A DNA stretch of 64,000 nucleotides from DATMXS01 sp035561355. GTDB taxonomy: Bacteria; Acidobacteriota; Terriglobia; Bryobacterales; Bryobacteraceae. Below are positions 42,954 through 50,993 of this stretch, in pieces. Position 1 is the stretch's first letter; each line of letters begins with the position of its first letter. The position numbers were made by a program, and so were the translations under genes. Below the pieces are notes generated by a model. It made no database searches, had not been told where the DNA came from, and saw only the letters and a list, made by a program, of their open reading frames with translations. The DNA lies in the NCBI GenBank assembly GCA_035561355.1, contig DATMXS010000060.1, forward strand, positions 1 to 64,000. The letters are read 5' to 3'.

Positions 42954-45062
42954 ATGGTACGGCTATTGATGTTGTCGTTAATGACCGTGTTGGCCGCCCC
43001 TGCGGTTGAGCGATTTGTTTCACTGGTCGGCAGTTCCGAAAACGCTGGCACATTCAACAGGCCCTGGGACCTTCAGACCGCGCTGTCCAACGCCGCTCCG
43101 GGCGATACAGTCTGGCTTCGAGGAGGCCTGTACCGCGGGAATTTTACCTGCTCCGCTTCGGGCACCCGGGAACAACCGATTGTTTTCCGCGCGTATCCGG
43201 GAGAGCGGGCCAGGATCGACGGCGGATCCAGCCAGTACCCAGCACTGTCGATCGGGTGCAATTACGCATGGTTTTGGGGCCTCGAGATCTTCTTCAGCGA
43301 CGCCAAGAGGAAGAGCTCTGAATCCGGCTCAAATCCCACCGACATCCATCGCGGCATCGGCCTGGCAACAGTGCAGAGTCCCAATACCTGCATCGGACTG
43401 AAGTTCATCAACCTTGTTCTTCACGACAACTTCGAATCGATCGGCCTATGGGCCGAAGCGGTTGATGCCGAGGTTTACGGCAGCATCATCTACCACGACG
43501 GCTGGGACGCTCCGGATCGCGGACATGGGCACGGCATCTATACGCAGAACGCGGCTGCGGGCACGAAGCGTATCGAAGACAACATCATGTTCGGCTCGTT
43601 CAGTCACGGCCTGCATGTCTACTCCTTCTCGGACCTCATGCAGAATTTTCATATCGAAGGCAACGTAGCGTTCAACAACGGAAGGCTTGCGTCGGACACG
43701 GAGTCCACGAACTATCGCGTTTCGGGAGAAATGCCGCCCAAGAACATCGTTTTCAAGAACAACCATTCGTATTTCAGTCCCGAAATCGCGGGTGGTGACG
43801 TGGTGCTGGGCAGCAACAACGGGTGCACCAACCTGACTGTCACCGGGAACTACTTCATCGCCCTGAAGGGCCGAGCGCTGGTGAAACCGAGTGCGTGCCG
43901 GGACATCACGCTTCAAAGGAACGTCTTCCTCGGCGCGACCGTGGGCGTCAGCCGGACCGGCTTCCCTGACAACGCGTATCTGACCGAAGTTCCGAAGGGC
44001 GTCGAGACGTTCATCCGTCCGAACCGATATGAACAGGGACGGGCCCACATTGTGATCTATAACTGGGACCGGGCCGACACTGTCCCCGTCGACGTTTCCG
44101 CCATTTTGCGCAAGGGCGATTACTTTGAGCTGCGGGATGCGCAAAATCCTCTCGGTGAGCCCGTGTTGAAAGGGATCTATGAGAGCCTGCCGCTGAGTCT
44201 CCCGATGCGGTCGGCCGTGATTGCGAGTCCCATCGGAGAGCTACCCGTAAGCGCGGTCCATACAGGCCCGGAGTTTGGAGTGTTTGTCCTCACCGCGCCC
44301 AAGCGTGCCTTGGTTCCGCGCGCCGCGCCGGAGATCGCTCCACAGGGCGTCCGGAATGCCGCGAGCATGTCGGACACTATCGCGCCAGGCTCACTGATCA
44401 GTGTTTTCGGATCGAATCTGGCGCTGTACACGGAAGCGAGTACCACGCAACCATTGCCGGAGAGTCTCGGAGGAAGTACTTTCACGATCAATGGGTCCGG
44501 CGCACCGCTGCTTTACGCGGATCCGTATCAGATCAATGCCCAGGTTCCTTATGACGTTCCCGCCGGGCGAACGGTGGCTGTGGTCACGGTTGGGGACCTG
44601 ACCAGCGAGCCCGCTGAATTCAGTATCGAGGCGGCCGCTCCCGGCATTTTTCAGATCGACGGCGGCCGTGCCGCCGCGCTGAACGCGGACTGGTCGTTGA
44701 ACTCACCCGAGCGGCCCGCACGGCCGGGAGACATGATCGCGGCCTACTGCACGGGGCTGGGTGTGCCGGATCGCCCGATGGCGCCGGGCATCGGGCCCGC
44801 CGATCCCGTGCCGATCCAGCCGCCCGCGTCGGCCACGATCGGATCGTCCGCAGCTCCCGTTCTCTACTCCGGATTGGCGCCGCGATTCGTAGGCCTCTGC
44901 CAGGTAAATCTGCTTGTGCCAGAACTCGCGCAGGGCGACTACGACCTCGAGATCTCGGTCGGATCAACTCGCAGCAACAGAGTCCTGATAGCCGTCGGGT
45001 CCGGGAATGCTGAACGGAGTGCACAGGGCGCGCCTGCACGCGCCCCGGAGGACGAGCCGTGA
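42954..45062 (+). CDS. Secreted parallel beta-helix protein with TIGR03437 C-terminal domain
   Basis: The 702-residue protein has a signal peptide (MVRLLMLSLMTVLAAPA). A right-handed beta-helix domain follows (about 25-430), with repeating turns such as EVYGSIIYHDGWDAPD and HGHGIYTQN. From about residue 463 comes the Solibacter-type C-terminal domain (GVRNAASMSDTIAPGS...VFGSNLA...INAQVPYDV). Beta-helix proteins of this type include polysaccharide lyases and epimerases; substrate unknown. Start ATG 42954 behind GAGGAG; ATG 42936 overlapping the previous stop is the alternative. It converges on its paralogue at 45089. Confidence 0.88.
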   Translation: MVRLLMLSLMTVLAAPAVERFVSLVGSSENAGTFNRPWDLQTALSNAAPGDTVWLRGGLYRGNFTCSASGTREQPIVFRAYPGERARIDGGSSQYPALSIGCNYAWFWGLEIFFSDAKRKSSESGSNPTDIHRGIGLATVQSPNTCIGLKFINLVLHDNFESIGLWAEAVDAEVYGSIIYHDGWDAPDRGHGHGIYTQNAAAGTKRIEDNIMFGSFSHGLHVYSFSDLMQNFHIEGNVAFNNGRLASDTESTNYRVSGEMPPKNIVFKNNHSYFSPEIAGGDVVLGSNNGCTNLTVTGNYFIALKGRALVKPSACRDITLQRNVFLGATVGVSRTGFPDNAYLTEVPKGVETFIRPNRYEQGRAHIVIYNWDRADTVPVDVSAILRKGDYFELRDAQNPLGEPVLKGIYESLPLSLPMRSAVIASPIGELPVSAVHTGPEFGVFVLTAPKRALVPRAAPEIAPQGVRNAASMSDTIAPGSLISVFGSNLALYTEASTTQPLPESLGGSTFTINGSGAPLLYADPYQINAQVPYDVPAGRTVAVVTVGDLTSEPAEFSIEAAAPGIFQIDGGRAAALNADWSLNSPERPARPGDMIAAYCTGLGVPDRPMAPGIGPADPVPIQPPASATIGSSAAPVLYSGLAPRFVGLCQVNLLVPELAQGDYDLEISVGSTRSNRVLIAVGSGNAERSAQGAPARAPEDEP

Positions 45063-45088
45063 ATCCATGACCGGCGATTCGCGTTCGC

Positions 45089-47785
45089 TCAGTTCGTCGG
45101 CACGAATGTGAGATCGTTAGTGACGAGGATTTGGTTGAGCAGGGTGTTTGCCTCACGACCGCGGAATACGATTCTGTTAGTGCCGGCCGAAAGACTGAAT
45201 TCGCGCTGAGGAATCGTGTTAGGAGTACCTCCCGCGCGACCGTTCACCTTGCTCCACTGCCAGGCACTCGACCAAAGCCCTTCAGCCACGTCATACACAT
45301 CCTCAGCCCCGGCGTTGACGGATACGTAAAAGGAATCGGCCGATGATGAGGGGCTGCTCACTTTGCCCCAGATCACATATGTCCCGCTGGCGGGAGCGTT
45401 GACGGTGAACGTGGCTGTGCCGGACTCGGCTACTCCGGTCGAGATGTAGGCGACGCCGTTCAAAGATCCAATCGCCATGGGAGAGGCCAAGGCCGCCGAG
45501 CTCGATGCCGCATAGGCATTCGCGATACTTGCGCTACTCGTGACCACGGAAATAACCACATCCGAGATGGAGGAGAGCTGTGTATCGGACGCGCTCAGAC
45601 GCAGGATGTAAACGCCGGGCGCCCCGAATCGAACCGTTGTCGTCAGGCTTCGTGCGGAGCCGAACTTCACCGAACCCGGCCCGCTGAGCTTCCTCCACTG
45701 CACCGTGCACGTGCTGCCGCTCGGCAATCCGTCATCTGTAACGGTACCGGTCAATGTTGCGGTGTTCCGGTACACGACGGTCCGGGGCGGCCCGGCGCTG
45801 ACTACCGGAGCCTGATTGATCGTGCTCGCTAAGACGATAACCGTAACATCCTTGCTGGAACTCAGTTGGCCGTCGGTCGCAGTAAGCCTCACCAGGTAGC
45901 TGCCGGCAACACTGAATGTGGCTGTCGTAGACCGCGAGCTGGCGTTCGCGAAAGTCACCGTTCCCGGGCCGCTCACTTTGGACCACGTTGCGGAAACGGA
46001 GCTGCCCGCCGGCAGCCCGTCATCCGTGACAGTCCCGTACAGAGCAGCAGCGGAAGGCAATGTCACGCTGATGTTCGGCGTAACCGTGACGACGGGAGCC
46101 TGATTACTCTGTGCAGGATTCACTGTGATCGTGACGTCGCCGCTGCTTGAGAGTTGCGAGTCGCTGGCCGTCAGCCTCAGCACGTAACTGCCGGACGTGC
46201 TGAAGGCCGCGGTTGTCGAACTCGACGCGGCATTCGCAAATGTAACGGTTCCTGGGCCGCTGACTTTCGTCCAGGACGCCGTCACCTGTGCACCCGCAGG
46301 CAAGCCATCATCAGTGACCGTACCGTTCAGAGAGGCTGATGATGGGAGCGTGATCGTCTGGTTTGAGCCGGCGCTTACGACCGGCGCTTTGTTTTGCGCA
46401 GCAGTGCCGCCGCCGGAGGCGGTCCGCTGGAGAACATACACATTGAACTCGCTGCTCGTATGCGTGGGACGGATCGGCACGTTTCCGATCGGCGCGCTTA
46501 CAGAAGTAAGGGACGTCGGCAAAGCCACGAGTCCGCCGTTCCACGTTCCCTGCAACACGGGCGCACCGAAATAGTCCTGCACGTCGCGAACCTCGAACGT
46601 GTCGCCGATCCCGAGCACTCCGGAGACATCGACCGAAACGGCGCTTGCGCCCGCCCAGTTCAGAACGATGACGTGAGCACGACCGGGTTCGTACCGATTC
46701 GGACGAACAAACGTCTGCGTGCCGCTCGGACGTGACGCGTAATAAGTGTTTTGGGGGTACTGGCCGCTGCTGAAACCGGAAAGACCGCCGAAGAACGTAT
46801 TCCCGGTCATCGTGATATCAGTGCAACCGGCGGGTTTGATTAGCGCCGTACCGTTCTGTGAGAGGAAGTGGTTGCCTGTAACGACCATTCCGGCGCAGCC
46901 GTTGTCGTTTCCAATGACTGAGTTGCCACCCTGTTTCGAAGGCGAGTAATAGGCGAAGTTGTTCTTGAAAGTGACGTTTCGGGGGATCGCTCCGTCACCG
47001 TTGACGCGGAAGTTTGTTGCGTAGCCGCTTGTTAGCGACAGCGCGCCGTTATCGAACGCGACATTGCCTTCGATATGGTAGTTATTCAGCAGGTCGCCCC
47101 AGCCGTAGACATGCAGACCGTGGCTGAACGCGCGGAACATGATGTTCTCTTCAATGTGCTTCGTTCCGTTGTTCGCGTTTTGCGAATAGATGCCGTGACC
47201 GTGTCCGCGATCGGGGGCGTCCCACCCGTCGTGATAAATGATGTTGCCGTAGACCTCGGCATTCAATGCATCGGCCCAAACCCCGAACGAGCTGAAGCTG
47301 TCGTGGACGACCAGGTTGATGAATTTGATATTGAGAGGAATGCCCGCATCTTGAACGCTCGCGGCGTTGTTCCCGCGATAGATATCGGTCGGGAATGAAT
47401 CCGTTTGCTGTGAGACTCGCCTGGTATCGCTAAAGAAAATCTCGAACCCTTGAAACCAGACGTTGCTGCATTTCGCCGTAATCGCGGGATAGATGCTGGT
47501 TCCGCCATCGACGCGCGCACGCTCGCCGGGATACTGGCGATATTTAATTGGTAGCGATGTCGTGCCTGACGCCAGGCAATCGAAGGTGCCGTTGTAAGTG
47601 CCGCCGCGAAGCCATACAGTATCGCCGGGCTGCGGCCTGCTTAGGGCCGTGTAAAGATCCCATGGACGAGTGATGCTACCGTCATTGGAGCTGTTCCCAG
47701 TCGGAGCTGCATAGTATTCAGCGCCAGCGAGCACGGCAGGCGTAAAGCACGCTACGGCGGCTGCCACTAATTTCAGAGCTTTCAT
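45089..47785 (-). CDS. Secreted beta-helix protein with three PKD-like repeats and a CBM-like domain
   Basis: The 898-residue protein has a signal peptide (MKALKLVAAAVACFTPAVLAG). A beta-helix domain close to that of the 42954 protein follows (NIIYHDGWDAPDRGHGHGIY; FSHGLHVYGWGDLL). From about residue 462 there are three repeats of about 90 residues, each containing GTVTDDGLP and SGPGTVTF-like blocks (PKD/REJ type). A C-terminal carbohydrate-binding-like domain ends the protein (about 745-898, YVIWGKVSSPSSSADSFYV). It lacks the TIGR03437 domain. Start is the CAT at 47783-47785, with GAGGA upstream on the minus strand. Probably acts on or binds the surface polysaccharide. Confidence 0.88.
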   Translation of the reverse strand: MKALKLVAAAVACFTPAVLAGAEYYAAPTGNSSNDGSITRPWDLYTALSRPQPGDTVWLRGGTYNGTFDCLASGTTSLPIKYRQYPGERARVDGGTSIYPAITAKCSNVWFQGFEIFFSDTRRVSQQTDSFPTDIYRGNNAASVQDAGIPLNIKFINLVVHDSFSSFGVWADALNAEVYGNIIYHDGWDAPDRGHGHGIYSQNANNGTKHIEENIMFRAFSHGLHVYGWGDLLNNYHIEGNVAFDNGALSLTSGYATNFRVNGDGAIPRNVTFKNNFAYYSPSKQGGNSVIGNDNGCAGMVVTGNHFLSQNGTALIKPAGCTDITMTGNTFFGGLSGFSSGQYPQNTYYASRPSGTQTFVRPNRYEPGRAHVIVLNWAGASAVSVDVSGVLGIGDTFEVRDVQDYFGAPVLQGTWNGGLVALPTSLTSVSAPIGNVPIRPTHTSSEFNVYVLQRTASGGGTAAQNKAPVVSAGSNQTITLPSSASLNGTVTDDGLPAGAQVTASWTKVSGPGTVTFANAASSSTTAAFSTSGSYVLRLTASDSQLSSSGDVTITVNPAQSNQAPVVTVTPNISVTLPSAAALYGTVTDDGLPAGSSVSATWSKVSGPGTVTFANASSRSTTATFSVAGSYLVRLTATDGQLSSSKDVTVIVLASTINQAPVVSAGPPRTVVYRNTATLTGTVTDDGLPSGSTCTVQWRKLSGPGSVKFGSARSLTTTVRFGAPGVYILRLSASDTQLSSISDVVISVVTSSASIANAYAASSSAALASPMAIGSLNGVAYISTGVAESGTATFTVNAPASGTYVIWGKVSSPSSSADSFYVSVNAGAEDVYDVAEGLWSSAWQWSKVNGRAGGTPNTIPQREFSLSAGTNRIVFRGREANTLLNQILVTNDLTFVPTN
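45545..46395 (-). repeat. Three tandem repeats of about 270 nt inside the beta-helix gene
   Basis: Each unit encodes one PKD-like domain opening with APVVS/APVVT and containing the same TVTDDGLP block. The three units are similar at protein level, the first two most so, pointing to internal duplication. Boundaries are approximate. Confidence 0.7.
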
Positions 47786-48087
47786 TTGTGGGTCCTCGTT
47801 GCGGGAGTGCGGGTCACTACTCGGACGGCAGCGCACCCAACAGGCCGCACGGCAGCGGCCACGGTATAACGCCGGCGAACAGTACGGCCGTGTTGAAACG
47901 GCACCGTTGCCGGATATCGGGCTAGAGCGCCAGTTGTCTACGCGTCCGCAGACCCGAGGGCGACACCCCACGGCTGGGCGACCCGTGACGAAAGTGCTAG
48001 TGTACTGGCACAGGTACCACTCGGCAATACCAGCCGTGGTGGGTGTCAGTCGCGCCCGTAGGCATACCCAGACGTGGGGGGAGAATA
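47786..48087. other. Divergent intergenic region
   Basis: About 300 nt separate the minus-strand beta-helix gene from the plus-strand membrane transferase gene, so promoters for both should lie here. I could not pick convincing -35/-10 pairs. A GGGGGGAG at 48076-48083 provides the Shine-Dalgarno for the TTG at 48088. Confidence 0.5.
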
Positions 48088-49341
48088 TTGACCTCGGTTA
48101 ACGCCGTTGTCGAATCACGCAGGTTGGAATCCGCGTGGACCATCGGCAGCGTGTTCCTCATCGCGGCGCTCCTCGCATTTGCTGTTGCGAGTTTCGCGCC
48201 ACGTGCGCTGGTTCTCGATTCGGATTACGCAGCGTTCTATGGGCCGGTTGCCAGATCGCTCATTGAACGCGGCGATCTGGCATACGACAACGGTGCACTC
48301 GCAACACGGTACCCTCCCGGTTATCCTCTCCTTCTCGCGGCCTTCTACACTGTCACCCGCTGGTTCGCGTTGCCGGATATGTATGCTCCAATCGCGATCA
48401 ATGTCGTAGCCGCAGGTCTCAGTGCCCTGTTCTTGTACTTGACCGCTGCCCTGTTCTTCGGCCGAATTGCCGCGGTAGTCACGTTCGCTCTCTGGTGCTC
48501 TTATCCGGTTCTCCTGCCGCTGCTCGCGAGTCCGTCGCCGGAACCGGCGTTCCTGGCCGTCCTGTACGCCGCTGTTTGGATGACCGCGACAGGGCTGCGC
48601 AGCCGTCGAAGTCCGTTGTTTTTCTTTGCGGGACTGCTCGTCGGCGCGGCGATGCTGATCAAACCTATCGCGATCGGATTCGGCCTGCTCCTTGCAACTG
48701 CCGCCTGGTTCTGGGCTGGGCCGGTCTCGCTTCGGACGAGGCTCAAGCTGCCGATGCTCGTGCTCCTCGGCAATGCCGTCCTTGTAATTCCTTGGCAGGG
48801 CCTCGTACTGTGGCGGACGGGGGAATTCATCCTGCTCAGCACCGGTGCAGTCCCAAGTATCCGCGACGGTCTCACTTTTTCGGTGCACCCCGAGAAATCG
48901 TTCCAGCCGGCACTCCCGGTACCCGAGGACGTATCGTTTGTGGAACGGGCTTTCCTGGTCCGTTATGAGCATCTGGAGTCGGTCGGAAGCATCGCCTCAG
49001 CGGTCGCGGCCGAGTTTCGAGATCATCCCACAGCCATGTGCAAGTTGTTCGGGCTGAAGAGCGTGCGTGCCTGGTATGGAACGGACTCCGGCCGCAGGGA
49101 GAGAGTAATCGGGCCGATTCAGGCCGCTTACCTGATCGTATGCTGGATGGCCATGATCAGCTTGATCCGTGCTCGCGGCGAGTCGCGTCGGCTGGCGTTT
49201 TCAGTGTGTGTCGCTGCTGGGTACTTCTGGGCGGCGACGGTGAGTTCACTCTCAATCGTAAGGTACATGATTCCCGTCATGGGATTCCTGTTTGTGCTCG
49301 CGGCGGCGCACGGCCGGCGGTTCGCTTTGAGATTCTCATGA
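48088..49341 (+). CDS. Polytopic ArnT/PMT-like glycosyltransferase
   Basis: The 417-residue membrane protein has about 9-11 membrane segments and an acidic first periplasmic loop with LDSDYAAFYGPVARSLIERG and YPPGYPLLLA, like dolichyl-phosphate-mannose-type or ArnT-type transferases (GT39/GT83). It would use a polyprenyl-phosphate sugar in the periplasm. TTG 48088 is chosen from its Shine-Dalgarno; GTG 48043 would add 15 non-conserved residues. It stands alone on its strand and may modify the same polysaccharide or lipid A. Confidence 0.82.
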   Translation: MTSVNAVVESRRLESAWTIGSVFLIAALLAFAVASFAPRALVLDSDYAAFYGPVARSLIERGDLAYDNGALATRYPPGYPLLLAAFYTVTRWFALPDMYAPIAINVVAAGLSALFLYLTAALFFGRIAAVVTFALWCSYPVLLPLLASPSPEPAFLAVLYAAVWMTATGLRSRRSPLFFFAGLLVGAAMLIKPIAIGFGLLLATAAWFWAGPVSLRTRLKLPMLVLLGNAVLVIPWQGLVLWRTGEFILLSTGAVPSIRDGLTFSVHPEKSFQPALPVPEDVSFVERAFLVRYEHLESVGSIASAVAAEFRDHPTAMCKLFGLKSVRAWYGTDSGRRERVIGPIQAAYLIVCWMAMISLIRARGESRRLAFSVCVAAGYFWAATVSSLSIVRYMIPVMGFLFVLAAAHGRRFALRFS

Positions 49342-49537
49342 TTCGAACGAACGCATCCCGGCCGAGTACGGGCATCGTAGGAGCGAGCTTCCGCCCGATC
49401 TGCGCAGACTGGGCGCGCTGCGATTTCCGCACTGGCCGGCCTTCCTCGGAACGCATTACCTCGCAACGATCACCAATCCCGTTAAGCGCTCGGCGCGAGG
49501 CTGGCGCGGCGGGCATGGTTAGCCCGCCAAGGCAGCT
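49342..49537. other. Short non-coding stretch
   Basis: No recognisable gene on either strand and no clear terminator after the membrane transferase gene. It continues into the zinc-ribbon fragment that starts at 49538. Confidence 0.5.
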
Positions 49538-49684
49538 TCATCGGAACATCCGCCTGAACCGCGCCTCGTAGTTCGCCTTGCGTTCCTCCGGCGTCGCGCC
49601 ATCGATCGTCGGGCACTTCCATCCGGCGTGCCCGTCCCAACCTTCCGGCCCCGCAGTAAAGACCGTCTCGCCGCAAGTCGGGCA
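49538..49684 (-). pseudogene. Small zinc-ribbon protein fragment, start lost
   Basis: The minus strand reads CPTCGETVFTAGPEGWDGHA, then GWKCPT and ERKANYEARFRRMFR before TGA at 49538-49540. The two CPTC/KC pairs suggest a zinc ribbon, and small proteins of this kind are familiar from acidobacteria. A TAA (49685-49687) sits directly before the first Cys codon and no start codon follows, so the 5' part is lost or shifted to another frame. Confidence 0.4.
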
Positions 49685-49714
49685 TTACTTTGTCGTGCTC
49701 TACATCATCGGTGG

Positions 49715-50131
49715 TCAGTCTTCCGCGTTGATGATCGAGCTGTCCGCATTCCGCTGAAGGCGGCCGCCGTGTTTCGTAACCTGGAGTCTTGCCATCCTTG
49801 CCCACACGTCATGCAAGGCATGAACGTACCCGGCTCCGCCTTCGCCCTGGAAATCGGCAACTTCGTTCTTGAAGTTTGACCACTCTTGCTCGGTGGCGAG
49901 ATCGAAGAGCACGTCGGCCCACACGCGCTTCGGCACTATGATGCGGCAGGCATAGTCGCGACCGGGCGTCAGCCTGATCTCGTACGTAGCCAGCGCGGAC
50001 ACACGCTCCTGGAGGTTGCAAAGGTGCTCGCGGCAGCGGGCGCGCACCATCACGGTGTCCGCGTCCATGGTGCCGTTCTGCTTCTGAGCGCAGGCAATCG
50101 AGAAGAAACCGTATCTGGTGAAGAGCCACAT
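49715..50131 (-). CDS. Conserved small protein of unknown function
   Basis: The 138-residue protein begins MWLFTRYGFFSIACAQ, followed by VMVRARCREHL, then RIIVPKRVWADVLFDLA and VHALHDVWARMARLQ. I recognise this as a widespread small conserved hypothetical family (acidobacteria, planctomycetes) of about 115 residues; function unknown. The last 20 residues look like an extension. Minus strand; the ATG complement lies at 50129-50131, with a TATAGT-like -10 close upstream (50145-50150). Confidence 0.8.
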   Translation of the reverse strand: MWLFTRYGFFSIACAQKQNGTMDADTVMVRARCREHLCNLQERVSALATYEIRLTPGRDYACRIIVPKRVWADVLFDLATEQEWSNFKNEVADFQGEGGAGYVHALHDVWARMARLQVTKHGGRLQRNADSSIINAED

Positions 50132-50144
50132 GGGTGCTACGTAC

Positions 50145-50150
50145 TATAAG
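50145..50150 (-). promoter_or_regulatory. Candidate -10 element close to the start codon
   Basis: TATAGT on the minus strand ends 13 nt before the ATG at 50131. Transcription would begin about 7 nt upstream of the ATG, leaving almost no leader. The -35 position (TGCACG) is poor, so support is modest. Confidence 0.3.
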
Positions 50151-50435
50151 CGAACGGCCACGCCCCGTGCATAATCTCCCTTGGGCCCCGCAACCAGTGA
50201 GCCGCCGTGCAGCGCCGTAGCCACGAGCAACGAACGCCCCGGCCGCGAGCGCAACCACGTAAGCGCCGCATGAGCGGCCCGGCGAAAGCGGATTACGGCG
50301 CGGGTCAAGAAAACTGGCGCGCAAAGAGGCTCTCAAGACGCGGGCGCTCAGCCAGAAATGGGGAAGCGGCCGGGGGATGGACTGATTCCGTCGCGATCGC
50401 TCGTTCTTCGTACTATCGTCTCAGGGAGCATACGA

Positions 50436-50762
50436 GTGGAAGAACCGGGTGAGCTTGGGACGGTCATAGCGGAACGGGAACTTGAAATCCTCGTGGGCGG
50501 CACCGTCGCGGGAGTAGCCCGAGTGCGCATGGGATTGCCTGCCGCCGAAGCGAGCGGCGACTTCACGTGCCCCGTCCAGGTAGCCGGGCTCGGGGATGAT
50601 CGGGTTCGGCTGGCATGGGGTCAGGATAGTTTCGTGGCTCTTCAGAACGGACTGGTGCTGATAGAGCTACTGCTGAAGCAGCTTGCACCAGGCCACATCG
50701 ACTTACGGTGGCAAAGTGGAAGTCCGGGCGACTTGGGGTTCCCTATGCCGAGAAGCGCCTGA
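50436..50762 (+). CDS. DUF6968-like small protein
   Basis: The 108-residue product has VIAERELEI near the start, RVRMGLPAAEASGDFTCPVQ, and LGDDRVRLAWGQDSFVALQN. This pattern (AeRel...Gdf.CPv.i.Glg...GvDs.qAL) fits DUF6968 proteins of unknown function. GTG 50436 is preferred, behind GGGAG at 50424-50428; an in-frame ATG at 50358 would add a low-complexity extension. No operon partner is apparent. Confidence 0.65.
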   Translation: MEEPGELGTVIAERELEILVGGTVAGVARVRMGLPAAEASGDFTCPVQVAGLGDDRVRLAWGQDSFVALQNGLVLIELLLKQLAPGHIDLRWQSGSPGDLGFPMPRSA

Positions 50763-50863
50763 CGGCTCCAGTTGACTGATCGAATGGGCCTCGATGTGAC
50801 GCGGGGGCATCACGGCGGCGTGGCCGCCCGCATCGAGCTTCGTCCGACTCTCGAGAATAGATA

Positions 50864-50892
50864 TTGACAATAGGGTCCGAATGTGCTTAAGT
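50864..50892 (+). promoter_or_regulatory. Promoter of the GH4/TonB-receptor locus
   Basis: TTGACA at 50864-50869 is followed after 17 nt by TTAAGT (50887-50892). A start site near 50899 would place the downstream LacI-type palindrome right at the beginning of the transcript, a classic repressor position. Confidence 0.6.
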
Positions 50893-50904
50893 CGGCTTAC
50901 GATG

Positions 50905-50918
50905 TGCAAGCGCTTGCA
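50905..50918. promoter_or_regulatory. Perfect LacI/GalR-family operator
   Basis: TGCAAGCGCTTGCA is a perfect 14-bp palindrome with the central CG typical of LacI/GalR/CcpA operators. It lies about 13 nt downstream of the -10 box and 76 nt before the GH4 start codon. A LacI-family gene lies at 57208 in the same locus. Confidence 0.8.
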
Positions 50919-50993
50919 GCAACCGATTGCAGCGTGCTTTGTACTTCCCCGCCTCACGTTTAACCATCCTGCAACCGAGGAGAGTCACGCAAA

